A stretch of DNA of 64,000 nt from Bidens hawaiensis (lineage: Eukaryota > Streptophyta > Magnoliopsida > Asterales > Asteraceae): the NCBI GenBank assembly GCA_021521415.1, contig JAIQDT010003016.1, positions 186,001 through 250,000 on the forward strand, read 5' to 3'. Below the pieces are notes generated by a model. It saw only the letters and a list, made by a program, of their open reading frames with translations, was not told where the DNA came from and did no database searches. Position 1 is the stretch's first letter. The number at the start of each line of letters is the position of its first letter. The translations under genes were made by a program, and so were the position numbers. Shown here in pieces: positions 46,794-56,956 of this stretch.

Positions 46794-47056
46794 CAAACTC
46801 TCACACAAACAATATAATATGACACAATAACACAATAGCCTAACCGCACATTGGCACAATAACGTCAACAAACTCTTACACAAATAATCTAATATGACAC
46901 AATAACACAACAGTCTAACCGCACAATGGCACAATAAAATCAACAAACTCTCACACAAATAATCTAATATGACACAATAACACAACAACCTAACTACACA
47001 TTGACACAATAATGTCAACAAATTCTCACACAAATAATCTAATATGACAAAATAAC
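46794..47056. repeat. 75-bp tandem array carrying GACACAAT
   Basis: Copies begin at 46794, 46869, 46944 and 47019 (CAAACTC/CAAATTC marks), exactly 75 bp apart, about 3.5 copies. Each contains AATATGACACAATAACACAA, and a second, weaker GGCACAAT/GACACAAT word 35 bases later. The second gypsy element inserted in the last copy. Because 75 is a multiple of 3, the reverse strand gives an open Leu/Cys-rich frame, which I treat as an artefact. Confidence 0.85.
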
Positions 47057-47238
47057 TGTAACATCCTACTTTTGGTTATAATAATAAAATAAATTTCATC
47101 TAATTTATAGTGGGTCATTGTCGGTTTAGATAAATAGAATATGAGTTGGGCTAGTGTTGGGTAAATGGGTATGGGTTATGGACTTGGGTTATGAAAGAAA
47201 GAAGGAAAGACCATGAGCTTAAGCCCATGATCCATAAT

Positions 47239-47246
47239 TATATAAA
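47239..47246 (+). promoter_or_regulatory. TATA box of the second gypsy 5' LTR
   Basis: TATATAAA followed about 80 bases later by a CTTCTCTCTAGTTCTCTCCC pyrimidine stretch, a common plant LTR promoter layout. It is conserved in the other LTR. Confidence 0.5.
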
Positions 47247-47674
47247 CCATTAATCACCCATTTAATTCATTTCTACACATATCCCTTACACCACCAAAAC
47301 ACACACTTAAGCCTTCTCTCTAGTTCTCTCCCTATCTAAACCGAAACCAAGAAGGAAACCGAGCACCGACCTGAGGTAATGATAGTATGATGTTGTTTTA
47401 GCTTAAACCTGTTAGATATGGTCACGAAACGACGAGTCGACACCGTTAAACCGTTTAAGTCACGAGATCCGGGTGGAATCGGATATAAACCGAACCTATG
47501 ATGAGCTTAGAGGTCACCCTAGCTCAGATCTGGATCGAACGGGACGAAAAACGGTGAAAAACGAGTTAAAACTCGTTTTCCAGCGTGTTCACGGAAAGAC
47601 GGCGCCGGAAAGGCGGCTGAGTATTTTAAGGATGTCAGAGAATGTTTCTGACATTCTCTGACAAACCCTAACCC

Positions 47675-47965
47675 TGATTAGTTAACGAACCAGGGGTGAT
47701 TCAGCAAGTGATTTGCTAAAGAAAGCATAGCGAACTAGCCTTAGTTCGCGTCCAGATTCGTTAAAGGAAAAGAACAACGAACTAGTCCATTTCGCTAAGG
47801 TCTAGTTCGTATAAGGATCAATTCGCTATATGGACCAGTTCATGAAAGGGTCCAATTCGTCATAAGGACCAGTTCGTTATAATGCTTTATTCGTTACAAA
47901 GCCAGATTCGTTATAATGGTTAATTCGCTATGAACTCCCATTCGTTAAGGACTGAATAGCGAATT
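47675..47965. repeat. TTCGYTA / TARCGAA word cluster in the second gypsy LTR
   Basis: About fifteen copies of TTCGTTA, TTCGCTA or their complements TAACGAA/TAGCGAA lie in under 300 bp, many separated by AAGG(A/T)CCAG-type spacers. The same cluster is in the 3' LTR at about 57585-57870. The words match those in the unrelated SIRE leader at 29775-30340. Confidence 0.8.
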
Positions 47966-49280
47966 AGAACTTTTAAAGAATGACAGAACAGTCCCTTGAC
48001 TTAGAAAAGAATGAATTAATTACAAATAAGCCCTTGAACTTTGAGTAGCAAAAAAAATAATGATCCAAAATTCTAATGGAAAATGTGTTAAGGCAGTTAA
48101 TGCAAATAAAATTTTTCCAAGCTGATCTGGTAGATCGACCCCAGCCAGGGGCTCTGTTCCTTGGGCCCTGCTAGGGGCTGCCGCCCCTAGAACCCCGCTG
48201 CCAGGGGCGCTGCCCCGGACCCCGTTCGTTGAGGGTATTAATTAAAATAGAAAGACGATATGTGTAGTGATAGTTTATTGATACGTAGTGCACAGCTCAA
48301 GGGGAATAACTGTAAACGGTGAACGCAACCGCATTGAGGTGAGTTTCTAGCCCCACTTCCTTGTTATGTTTTCGGGGCTGTGTGCATACTCGATGTGATA
48401 GTTAATACAATTACCTTAAGTGGTGAGTGTATGCCTTGTATGATTTATGTATGATGATTGCTTGACAGCGCGTGAACGATCTTCGGATATTGCATGTACC
48501 GTTAGGTGGTAGTTAAAGATATGATTGATGTGTACGATGTAAGATATGATGTATGAATGAATATATATGATGTATGCATAATGTATGTATGATATGTTGA
48601 TGGTACATGAACGCTCTTCGGAGATTGCATGTATTGTCAAGGAAAGTATGTAAGAACATGTATGGTACTGTTGCATGAAACAAAGGGACCAGACCCTAAT
48701 AATATCCGTGACGGTAGGGGCCATACCCTAATAATATCTGTGATGTTGGGGACCAGACCCTTTATAACATCTGTGATGTTGGGGACCAGACCCTTTATAA
48801 TATCTGTGATGTTAGGGATCAGACCCTTATAATATCTGTGAGGTTATAGGGCGGAAGGCTCTTTAAATATGATGAATAGTTATATATAAAGAGTAAGTAT
48901 GATTAATTCACACCCCTTCGGGCACGTGTGCAAGTATGAGAACAGATTGTATGTTGTAATATTAACTAGAACTCACTCAGTGTAGCTGACTTTTAGTATG
49001 CACGCATGTGAGTAGATTGAGGCAGCTTGCATAAGAGGAAGCAAATGGCATGGACTTGAAGAAGCTTGCATCTCAAGGAAATGTTATGTTATTTTAAAGA
49101 CAATGTTTAAGTTTAAATAATTTGAATGCTTGTTAAGACAAGAAAGGATGGTTATGTAGCACAATGGTTTGAATGTTTTAATATTCCGCGAATGTTTTTA
49201 GTTAACTCTGATATTATGAACTGTGTTTATGAGTAAATCCAACGTCCAAAGTAGGGCACCGGTAACGGGGCCTTACAAGT

Positions 49281-49292
49281 TGGTATCAGAGC
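49281..49292 (+). other. Primer-binding site of the second gypsy element
   Basis: TGGTATCAGAGC three bases after the 5' LTR. Confidence 0.9.
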
Positions 49293-49727
49293 AAAGTTCG
49301 AGAGATTTAAGCATCCTACATGCTTAGACTAAAACAGAGAATGGGATTAAAGTAAGAAAAGAAAGAAGATGCCAGTACGAGAATGCCATGTGTCACTCAA
49401 GCAAGCTAAGTAAAGGTAAAGTATGTGATTAAATTCACATGTAAAGTAGAATAATGAATAAATGTTTTGCGTAGTAGCTAAATAAAGAATGTATGAATGC
49501 TAGCCTAATTGCTAGGGATAGGGTATGTGATGATATGAACTGTTTGATTGTCTAACTGTTAGAAATAGAACTAGCACAAATAGACTCATAAGAGGAAGTG
49601 TATAGGACACGGAAAGTAACGTGATCAGATAATCACAGCTGGCCACTGTTATTACCTGTTAGCCTTACTATCCTTGTACTAAATGGTTCCTTAAGTGATG
49701 ACGTTTGTGTTTCCTTATAGAATACGA

Positions 49728-51003
49728 ATGGCTGGAGCTAAGAAAACTGCTGGAAAAGGAGGGCGTACAGGACGTCGTGGTAGGCCCCGCGGTTGTTCGA
49801 GAACCGTCAGTGGAAGCAGCTACTAACAATAAGGGAGAAGGAAGTGCAGCTGGTCGAAATCCGAGTAACAAAAAGGGTTATCAAATTGAACCCGCTGTTC
49901 AAGCTGCCATTGCTCAAGCGGTAGCAGCTTCTATGAAGGACATGAATCCTGAAGGGCCTGCTGGAGGCCGTGAAAGAACCGCTGAAAGGGTGGAAGGAGA
50001 TGGTAAGAAAAATGATGAAGAGAAGGGGGAAGAATCAAGCGTGGTTAAGTCAGTGAAGGTGGATGACAAGAAAAGGGGCCGAGGTGGGTGCAACTATAAG
50101 TCCTTCAAGGGTTGTGGCTCGCCGGAGCTAACTGGCTTGGGAGACGCAATCGCTACTCTTCAATGGATAACCGCCATGGATAAAATTATCCGAATTAGCG
50201 AATGCCGTCCCGACCAAGCTGTGGGGTATGCTACCCAATCATTCGGTGAGGAGGCGATGTACTGGTGGGAGACAGTTGAGCAAAGGAAGAGTCGAGAAGA
50301 GATCAAGGCCTTGAGGTGGGACGATCTAAAGTATTTAGTGATGAAGCGATTTTGTGCTGATGAAGAGGTAGAGAAGGTTGAGATGAAGTTCTTGAGTTTG
50401 AAGGCGGGTAAGATGACACACCGCGAATACCTCACTGAATTCAACCGTCTGTCGAGGTTGGTGCCCGACATGGTGAACACCGAGGCCAAGCGGATCAAAT
50501 GCTACCTCAGGGGACTGCCATAGAATGTTCGTGTCTTGGTCACGGCTGGTAGACCAGGTACTTTTGATTCTGCTCTGGGGCTCGCGGAAACGGTTTATGA
50601 GGACTTGACAGATGAGGTGGCTATGGAAGAGAAGATTGAGAAGAAGTGGGTCGCTCCTACCAAACGACCCGGTACTCAGTTATGGAACCCCAAGAACAAG
50701 CAGCCAAGAGTTTGGAAAAAGAGGTCATGTAAGACCTGCGGAAAGATGCACGGTGGTGAGTGCAAGTGGGGTAGAAGTTCTGATGTTTGTCCCAAATTTG
50801 GAAAGACTCATGGTGGTGAATGCAGGATGGGGTCTAACGCGTGTTACAAGTGTGGGAAGGTAGGGCATTATGCCAATGAGTGCAGTGCGAAGCCAGCATG
50901 TTACAAATGTGGCAAGACAGGCCATATGGCAAGGGAGTGCACTGATGGTGATGCTGGAGGTAGTGGAAAGAAAGATGCTGATCAAGCGAGGCCGAGAACT
51001 TGA
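49728..51003 (+). pseudogene. gag: Gag of the second gypsy element
   Basis: ATG 49728 opens MAGAKKTAGKGGRTGRRGRP, which stops after about 32 residues. The family-like sequence continues in the next frame from about 49790, so there is a frameshift. The continuing frame has the Gag capsid pattern (IATLQWITAMDKIIRISECR, AMYWWETVEQ, LVPDMVNTEAKRIKCYLRGL), a premature TAG at 50521-50523, and then four Cys/His boxes: CKTCGKMHGGEC, CPKFGKTHGGEC, CYKCGKVGHYANEC and CYKCGKTGHMAREC. Of these the last two are classical CCHC knuckles. A TGA at 51001-51003 separates it from protease in the same frame. A 435-bp leader without genes precedes it. Confidence 0.85.
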
Positions 51004-51162
51004 GCCTACATGCTGACCCAGGAACAAGCTAGGCAGATCCCTGATGTTGTGACCGGTACGTTCTTAGTAAACGGTATTTCTGCTTCAGTATTATTTGATT
51101 CGGGGGCAAATAGAAGTTTTGTAGCTACGGCATTTAGTAAATTAGCTAAAATGAAATGTTGC

Positions 51163-51794
51163 TGTAGGTCCCCCCGGGGCGTCGGCGATCGATACGAGAT
51201 CCGCACGAGGTCTAGGAGTGCGGAATCCTCCTAGACTCGTTAATGGTGTACAAGACGAATAACACAAACACGTACACGATCAAATACACAAACAAATACT
51301 AGAACGGGATAAACAAATCTGCAGATTCATATATAAAATAATCACGTTACATACCGTAACAAAAACAGAAAAACACGACTGACCCGAGGTGAGCTCTACC
51401 TCGGGTCGTCTCACACGACTCTAGTCTCTTACTCTCTCTCAATAAACAAGCTGCTCAAACACACACTGATTTCTAGATACCTAAAACTAAAGAAGACACA
51501 ACTATATATAGACAAACATTCACGGGCCTGGGCTTCAGTAGGCGAAGTTGTGCTAACTTCGCCTATGGCGAAGTTGTGATAACTTCGCCTAAGGCAGAAG
51601 TTGTTACAACTTCGCCGTTGGCGAAGTTGCTCTAACTTCGCCTAAGGCGAAGTTGTGCTAACTTCGCCTGTGGCGTTCCGCTGGTCAGAATTGCATAGCG
51701 ACGGTCACAAAATGCACCAACAGTCTCCCCTTTGACCGTTGCTCTCAATTCTAACAAACACGAAAGATCATCTGTTACAAAACATGCACCAACA
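51163..51794 (-). repeat. Nested element 3' LTR
   Basis: 632 bp, begins (plus strand) TGTAGGTCCCCCCGGGGCG. It contains the GGCGAAGTT/AACTTCGCC array at about 51540-51672. Confidence 0.9.
51540..51672. repeat. GGCGAAGTT / AACTTCGCC inverted-word array in the nested LTR
   Basis: Five alternating pairs of GGCGAAGTT and AACTTCGCC lie in about 130 bp, separated by short spacers such as GTGCT and TATG. The strand can fold into serial or long hairpins. The same array is in the other LTR at about 53453-53585. Confidence 0.85.
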
Positions 51795-52593
51795 GACTCC
51801 CTCTTAACTGATGATCTTCTGTTTGCAGTAAACCAGCCGTGTCAGAAACTGTCCTGTAGCTTCACAAATCTACCAATCACCCAGCGTCTTCCATATCAGA
51901 TCTCCCCTTCAGTGTAAGCTTCTCCGACTATAACGATTGAGGTCTTTGTAATGCATGCATCCTCGTGCCAATAGATCATCTTAACCAATCACGTGAGTCC
52001 ATCTGACTTCACCACCACATGAAGTTGGGCTTCCTCCACAACTTCACCAACTCGTCGGCATACGATAAGGTTTAATCTTCAACTACTCAACATCAAGTGA
52101 TCAATTTCATCACAAAACCATCCTGACAGAATCTAACACACGACCATTAAAAAATCTGAAGCATCTTCAATCACCAGGGATAACGATCAGGAACATAAAC
52201 ACTTTAATTCCCGGTTAAATCCAACTTGTTCCAGAATCTTCACTCTAATAAATAAGCATCACGTTTCAGGATCCAATTCTCGAACGCCTTGAAAATAACA
52301 TAAAAAATATGCTCTGACCGCAATCCAGTAATGACGAAAAACCTTCAGTTCAATTTGACTTTCTTCGGTTGGTCACCACGAACAACAACAATTTTCTTTC
52401 CCACAAACACCCGAATATGTGTCACTATCCAGTTTCAAACAATAACCCATTCACAACCTCAACTCCAAATCAGAGTTGACACGTATTTGTTCACACGTAA
52501 GATCAAGAGATAACAAGATCACTCGTTGACGGAACAACATCTTCGGTCTCACAATAATCGTGTACACCTGGCCATACAGACGAAAACTCCAAA

Positions 52594-52638
<45 letters not shown>

Positions 52639-53075
52639 TTCACCTGGCTGCTAACTTCACCTGGCCATAACTTCGCCTGGCTGCTAACTTCGCCTGGCCA
52701 TAACTTCGCCTGGCCATAACTTCGCCTGGCCTGTTCATAACTTCGCCTGGCCTGTTCATAACTTCGCCTGTTCATAACTTCGCCTGGCCTGTTCATAACT
52801 TCGCCTGGCCTGTTCATAACTTCGCCTGTTCATAACTTCGCCTGGCTATAACTTCGCCGAGAAGTCAACTTCGCCTAAAGTCAACTTCGCCTGTTCATAA
52901 CTTCGCCAGACCTTATATCTTCGCTGAAACCCTACGAACAGTGACGGCAACTTCGCCTGATGAACAATAACTTCGCCTGAAGAACTGTTCGGCCAGAAAC
53001 GCACAGAAACGTGCCAGAAACACCAAAACGCAGATCTCGAACCATAGCGTAAGAGCCTAAGGCTCTGATACCACT
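51795..53075 (-). other. Interior of the nested element: no coding capacity, 39-T run and AACTTCGCC repeats
   Basis: There is no domain in any frame. A 39-base T run lies at 52597-52635. From 52636 to about 52980 there are about twenty copies of (C/A)TAACTTCGCCTGG(CC) and variants, all in one orientation, unlike the alternating copies in the LTR. Lys-rich and MNRPGE-type frames on the - strand are readings of these repeats. Confidence 0.8.
53061..53073 (-). other. Primer-binding site of the nested element
   Basis: TGGTATCAGAGCC on the - strand, two bases inside the 5' LTR. Confidence 0.88.
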
Positions 53076-53707
53076 TGTAGGTCCCCCCGGGGCGTCGGCG
53101 ATCGATACGAGATCCGCACGAGGTCTAGGAGTGCGGAATCCTCCTAGACTCGTTAATGGTGTACAAGACGAATAACACAAACACGTACACGATCAAATAC
53201 ACAAACAAATACTAGAACGGGATAAACAAATCTGCAGATTCATATATAAAATAATCACGTTACATACCGTAACAAAAACAGAAAAACACGACTGACCCGA
53301 GGTGAGCTCTACCTCGGGTCGTCTCACACGACTCTAGTCTCTTACTCTCTCTCAATAAACAAGCTGCTCAAACACACACTGATTTCTAGATACCTAAAAC
53401 TAAACAAGACACAACTATATATAGACAAACATTCACGGGCCTGGGCTTCAGTAGGCGAAGTTGTGCTAACTTCGCCTATGGCGAAGTTGTGATAACTTCG
53501 CCTAAGGCAGAAGTTGTTACAACTTCGCCGTTGGCGAAGTTGCTCTAACTTCGCCTAAGGCGAAGTTGTGCTAACTTCGCCTGTGGCGTTCCGCTGGTCA
53601 GAATTGCATAGCGACGGTCACAAAATGCACCAACAGTCTCCCCTTTGACCGTTGCTCTCAATTCTAACAAACACGAAAGATCATCTGTTACAAAACATGC
53701 ACCAACA
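53076..53707 (-). repeat. Nested element 5' LTR
   Basis: 632 bp, with a TATATATA box at 53416-53423. It is nearly identical to the other LTR (a G/C difference at the AAACTAAA(G/C)AAGACAC block). Confidence 0.9.
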
Positions 53708-56700
53708 GTTGCCGAGTGTCTGAAACCTTCATAGTAGAAACCGCTAGTGACACCTCGGTGAAAGTAATGAAAATGGTTAAGAATTGTAAGATAGAATTAG
53801 ATGGACATAAGTTCCCTATTACTTTGTATGTTATAACCTTAGGAGGGTTCGATGTAGTTTTGGGAATGGATTGGTTGTCTGAATATGAAGCTCAGATAGT
53901 GTGTAAGTGTAGGATAATAAAGCTAAAGTCATTGGATGGTAGTGCGGTGACGGTTTATGGCGATAAGGAAAGTTCAGGGCTTAACGTCATTTCGATGATA
54001 AAGGCCGAAGGGTTATTACGACGAGGGTGTGGTGCCTACCTGGCGTATGTTGTAAACGCTACGGCCGAGACGAAAGAAATGAAATATGTTCCTATCGTGT
54101 GTGACTACCCAGAAGTATTCCCTGAGGATCTTCCGGGGTTGCCACCGGAGCGTAAGATAGAATTCCAGATACACTTAGTACCAGGAGCCCAGCCCATTGC
54201 GAAAGCGCCTTACCGTCTAGCGCCGTCCGAGATGAGAGAATTGATGTCCCAACTGCAAGAACTCCTCGACAAAGGTTTCATAAGACCAAGTGTTTCTCCT
54301 TGGGGCGCGCCAGTGTTGTTCGTGAAGAAGAAAGATGGAAGTATGAGAATGTGCATAGACTATCGCGAGTTGAACAAGCTTACGATAAAGAATAGATATC
54401 CTTTGCTAAGGATTGACGATCTGTTTGACCAACTGCAAGGGTCAAGTTGGTTCTCACGAATAGATCTCAGATCAGGCTATCATCAGTTGAAAGTGAAAGA
54501 GGCAGACATCCCTAACACAGCGTTTCGGACGCGGTATGGACACTACGAGTTCCTGGTAATGTCATTCGGTCTAACGAATGCCCCCGCAGCATTTATGGAT
54601 AAGATGAATAGGGTGTGTCGGCCAATGTTGGATAAGTCGGTTATCGTCTTCATCGACGATATATTGATTTATTCCAAAAGCGAGTCTGATCATGCTGAGC
54701 ATCTGTGAGAAGTATTGGAGACCCTGAAGAAAGAGAAGTTGTATGCTAAATTTTCGAAATGCGCGTTCTGTTTGCGAGAAGTGCAATTTCTAGGTCACGT
54801 GATCTATCCTGAAGGGATTACCGTGAACCCAGCTAAGATTGAGGCGATAACCAATCGGAAGACTCTGCAGAACCCGACTAATATACGAAGCTTCTTAGGG
54901 TTAGCTGGCTACTATAGGAGATTCATCGATGGTTTCTCCAAGATAGTCGTGCCTTTGACCGGTATGACCCGAAAGTCGATAGTATTCAGTTGGGGTAAGT
55001 TTCAGGAAGAGGCTTTCCAGGAGTTAAAGAAGAGACTCACGCAAGCTCCAATCCTTGCTTTACACGATGGTGACGAGGATTTGGTTGTTTGTACTGATGC
55101 TTCGCATCGTGGGTTAGGTTGCGTGTTGATGCAACGAGGAAAGGTGATAGCTTACGCGTCTAGACAGTTGAAAGTCCATGAGAGTACTTATCCGACGCAT
55201 GATTTAGAGCTAGCGGAAGTAGTGCACGCTCTTAAGATATGGAGGCATTACCTGTATGGTACTAAGTGTACCATTTACACAGATCATAAGAGTTTAAAGT
55301 ACTTCTTCGAACAGAAAGAGCTGAACATGAGGCAGAGAAGATGGTTAGAATTGATAAAGGATTACGACTGCGATATTAAGTACTACCCGGGTAAAGCTAA
55401 CGTGGTCGCTGATGCGCTAAGCCGTAAGAATGAGGAAGTTATTGCAACAGTAAAGTCATATCAGCTAATTATGAACTCAAGCTTATTTGAAGAAATCATC
55501 AAGGTGCAGTCTGAAGTGCTGGTAGATGAAGGGCTAGTAAAGAAAGAAAGGATTTTTGGTCAGCAAGACGATTTGATGGAAAACACGCATGGTGTTAAGA
55601 CTAGGTTTGACCGCATGTGGATTCCACGCCATGGAGATCTCAGAGGTCGAATCTTAGATGAAGCTCATAAGAAAAGATATTCGATTCATCCAGGAGCTAC
55701 GAAGATGTACCAAGATTTGAAAAGAGACTATTGGTGGCCAGGAATGATGAATGGTGTGGTAGGTTATGTCAGTAGGTGCTTAACTTGTTTACAATTCAAG
55801 GAAGAGCATCAGAAGCCTTATGGGAAGGTGCAACCTTTAGAGATACCAGAATGGAAATGGGAACACATCACCATGGATTTCATAACTAAGCTACCTCGTA
55901 CAGCTAAGAATCGTGATACCATCTGGGTGGTTGTGGACCGTTTGACCAAGAGCGCTCTCTTTCTGCCTATACGAGAGGCTATCTCGTTAGAGACGTTAGC
56001 AAGCTTGTTCATTAAAGAGGTTGTATCTAAGCATGGAGTGCCATTATCGATCGTGTCTGATAGAGATACTCGTTTTACTTCGAGGTTTTGGAAGAAGTTC
56101 CATGAAGCTATGGGAACAAGATTAAACATCAGTATGGCGTATCATCCTCAAACAGATGGACAGTCTGAAAGGACGATCCAAACCCTTGAGGATATGCTAC
56201 GTGCTTGTGTTTTGGACTTTGGAGGGAGTTGGGACGATCATCTGCATCTGGCAGAGTTCTCTTACAACAACTGCTACCATTCAAGTATTGGGATGCCACC
56301 GATCGAGATGTTGTATGGAAGACGCTGTAGAACTCCAGTATGCTGTGGAGAGATTGGTCAGAAGGAGATGGGAAGCCTAGAAGTTGTGTAAGATACTTCC
56401 TCAAGGTTCAACCAGATCAAAGCAAGAATGAAAGCTGCTCAAGACAGACAGAATTCGTATGCCGATAAGCGGCGACGACCGATTGAGTTTAAAGTTGGTG
56501 ACAATGTGATGCTCAAGGTCTCGCCTTGGAAAGGAATTATTCGTTTTAGGAAGAGAGGCAAGTTGAGTCCGAGGTACATTGGACCGTTTAAGGTTTTAGA
56601 TCATGTGGGTGAAGTAGCTTATAAGCTGGATTTACCTGGTGAGTTAGAGGGAATTCATTCAACCTTCCATGTTTCTCATCTGAGAAAATGTCTAGCTGAT

Positions 56701-56942
56701 GACACGTCTCACGTGCCATTAATGGACATTGAGGTTGATGAACAGTTAAATTACATTGAGCAACCGATCGAGATAGTTGACCGCAAGGAGAAGCAACTTC
56801 GTCACAAGGTTATACCTTTAGTGAAAGTGATATGGAAGCATCGCAAGGGTTCAGATGTTACTTGGGAAGCTTAGGATGAGATGCGCAAGTTTTACCCGAA
56901 TTTGTTTATGTAATAGTTAGGTTTCGGGGACGAAACTTCTTT

Positions 56943-56956
56943 AAGGGGGGAAGACT
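56943..56956 (+). other. Polypurine tract of the second gypsy element
   Basis: AAGGGGGGAAGACT directly before the 3' LTR. Confidence 0.75.

Larger units (their letters stand above)
47057..49277 (+). repeat. Second gypsy element 5' LTR
   Basis: 2,221 bp. It contains a TATATAAA box (47239-47246), a TTCGYTA/TARCGAA cluster (about 47675-47965), a GC-rich foldback (about 48130-48225) and a tandem array of about 37-bp units with GGGACCAGACCCT (about 48688-48845). Confidence 0.92.
51163..53707 (-). mobile_element. Small non-autonomous LTR retrotransposon nested in gypsy pol
   Basis: 2,545 bp. The LTRs (51163-51794, 53076-53707) are 632 bp each with TG...CA ends. I saw one difference between them, so it is young. 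The target duplication GTTGC is exact (51158-51162, 53708-53712). The primer site TGGTATCAGAGCC on the - strand (53061-53073) and the purine tract TAAGAGGGAGTC (51795-51806, - strand) set the orientation, opposite to its host. The 1.28-kb interior has no gag or pol, so it must be moved by enzymes supplied elsewhere. The size fits a small LARD or large TRIM class. Confidence 0.9.
51010..56912 (+). pseudogene. pol: Pol of the second gypsy element, split by a nested LTR element
   Basis: The protease begins at about 51010 (VLFDSGANRSFVA at about 51087). It is interrupted at 51162 by the nested element and resumes after its target duplication at 53713 in the same frame; insert plus duplication is 2,550 bp, a multiple of 3. 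Then come RT ([10 protein letters not shown]; catalytic FIDD at about 54649-54660), RNase H ([10 protein letters not shown]), the integrase zinc finger ([10 protein letters not shown] ... CLTC) and core ([23 protein letters not shown]), and a chromodomain-like end (VKVIWKHRKGSDVTWEA ... YPNLF). In-frame stops at TGA 54706, TAA 56389 and TAG 56872 disable it. Confidence 0.9.

Noticed and set aside
46791..47033. - strand Leu/Cys-rich 80-residue frame
   Set aside because: The 75-bp repeat is a multiple of three, so any stop-free unit stays open. There is no start context or homologue.
48416..48832. Small frames in the second gypsy LTR (also 58342-58636)
   Set aside because: They repeat in both LTRs, cover the tandem array and the AT-rich YIHYAYIIYIH-type stretch, and have no domain.
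51540..51672. Regular short repeats considered as a CRISPR-like array
   Set aside because: The words alternate in orientation, spacers are 4-6 bases, there are no cas genes, and the sequence is plant retrotransposon LTR.
52503..52817. - strand frame with MNRPGEV repeats and poly-Lys
   Set aside because: It is a translation of the AACTTCGCC repeats and the 39-T run; it has no domain or codon structure.
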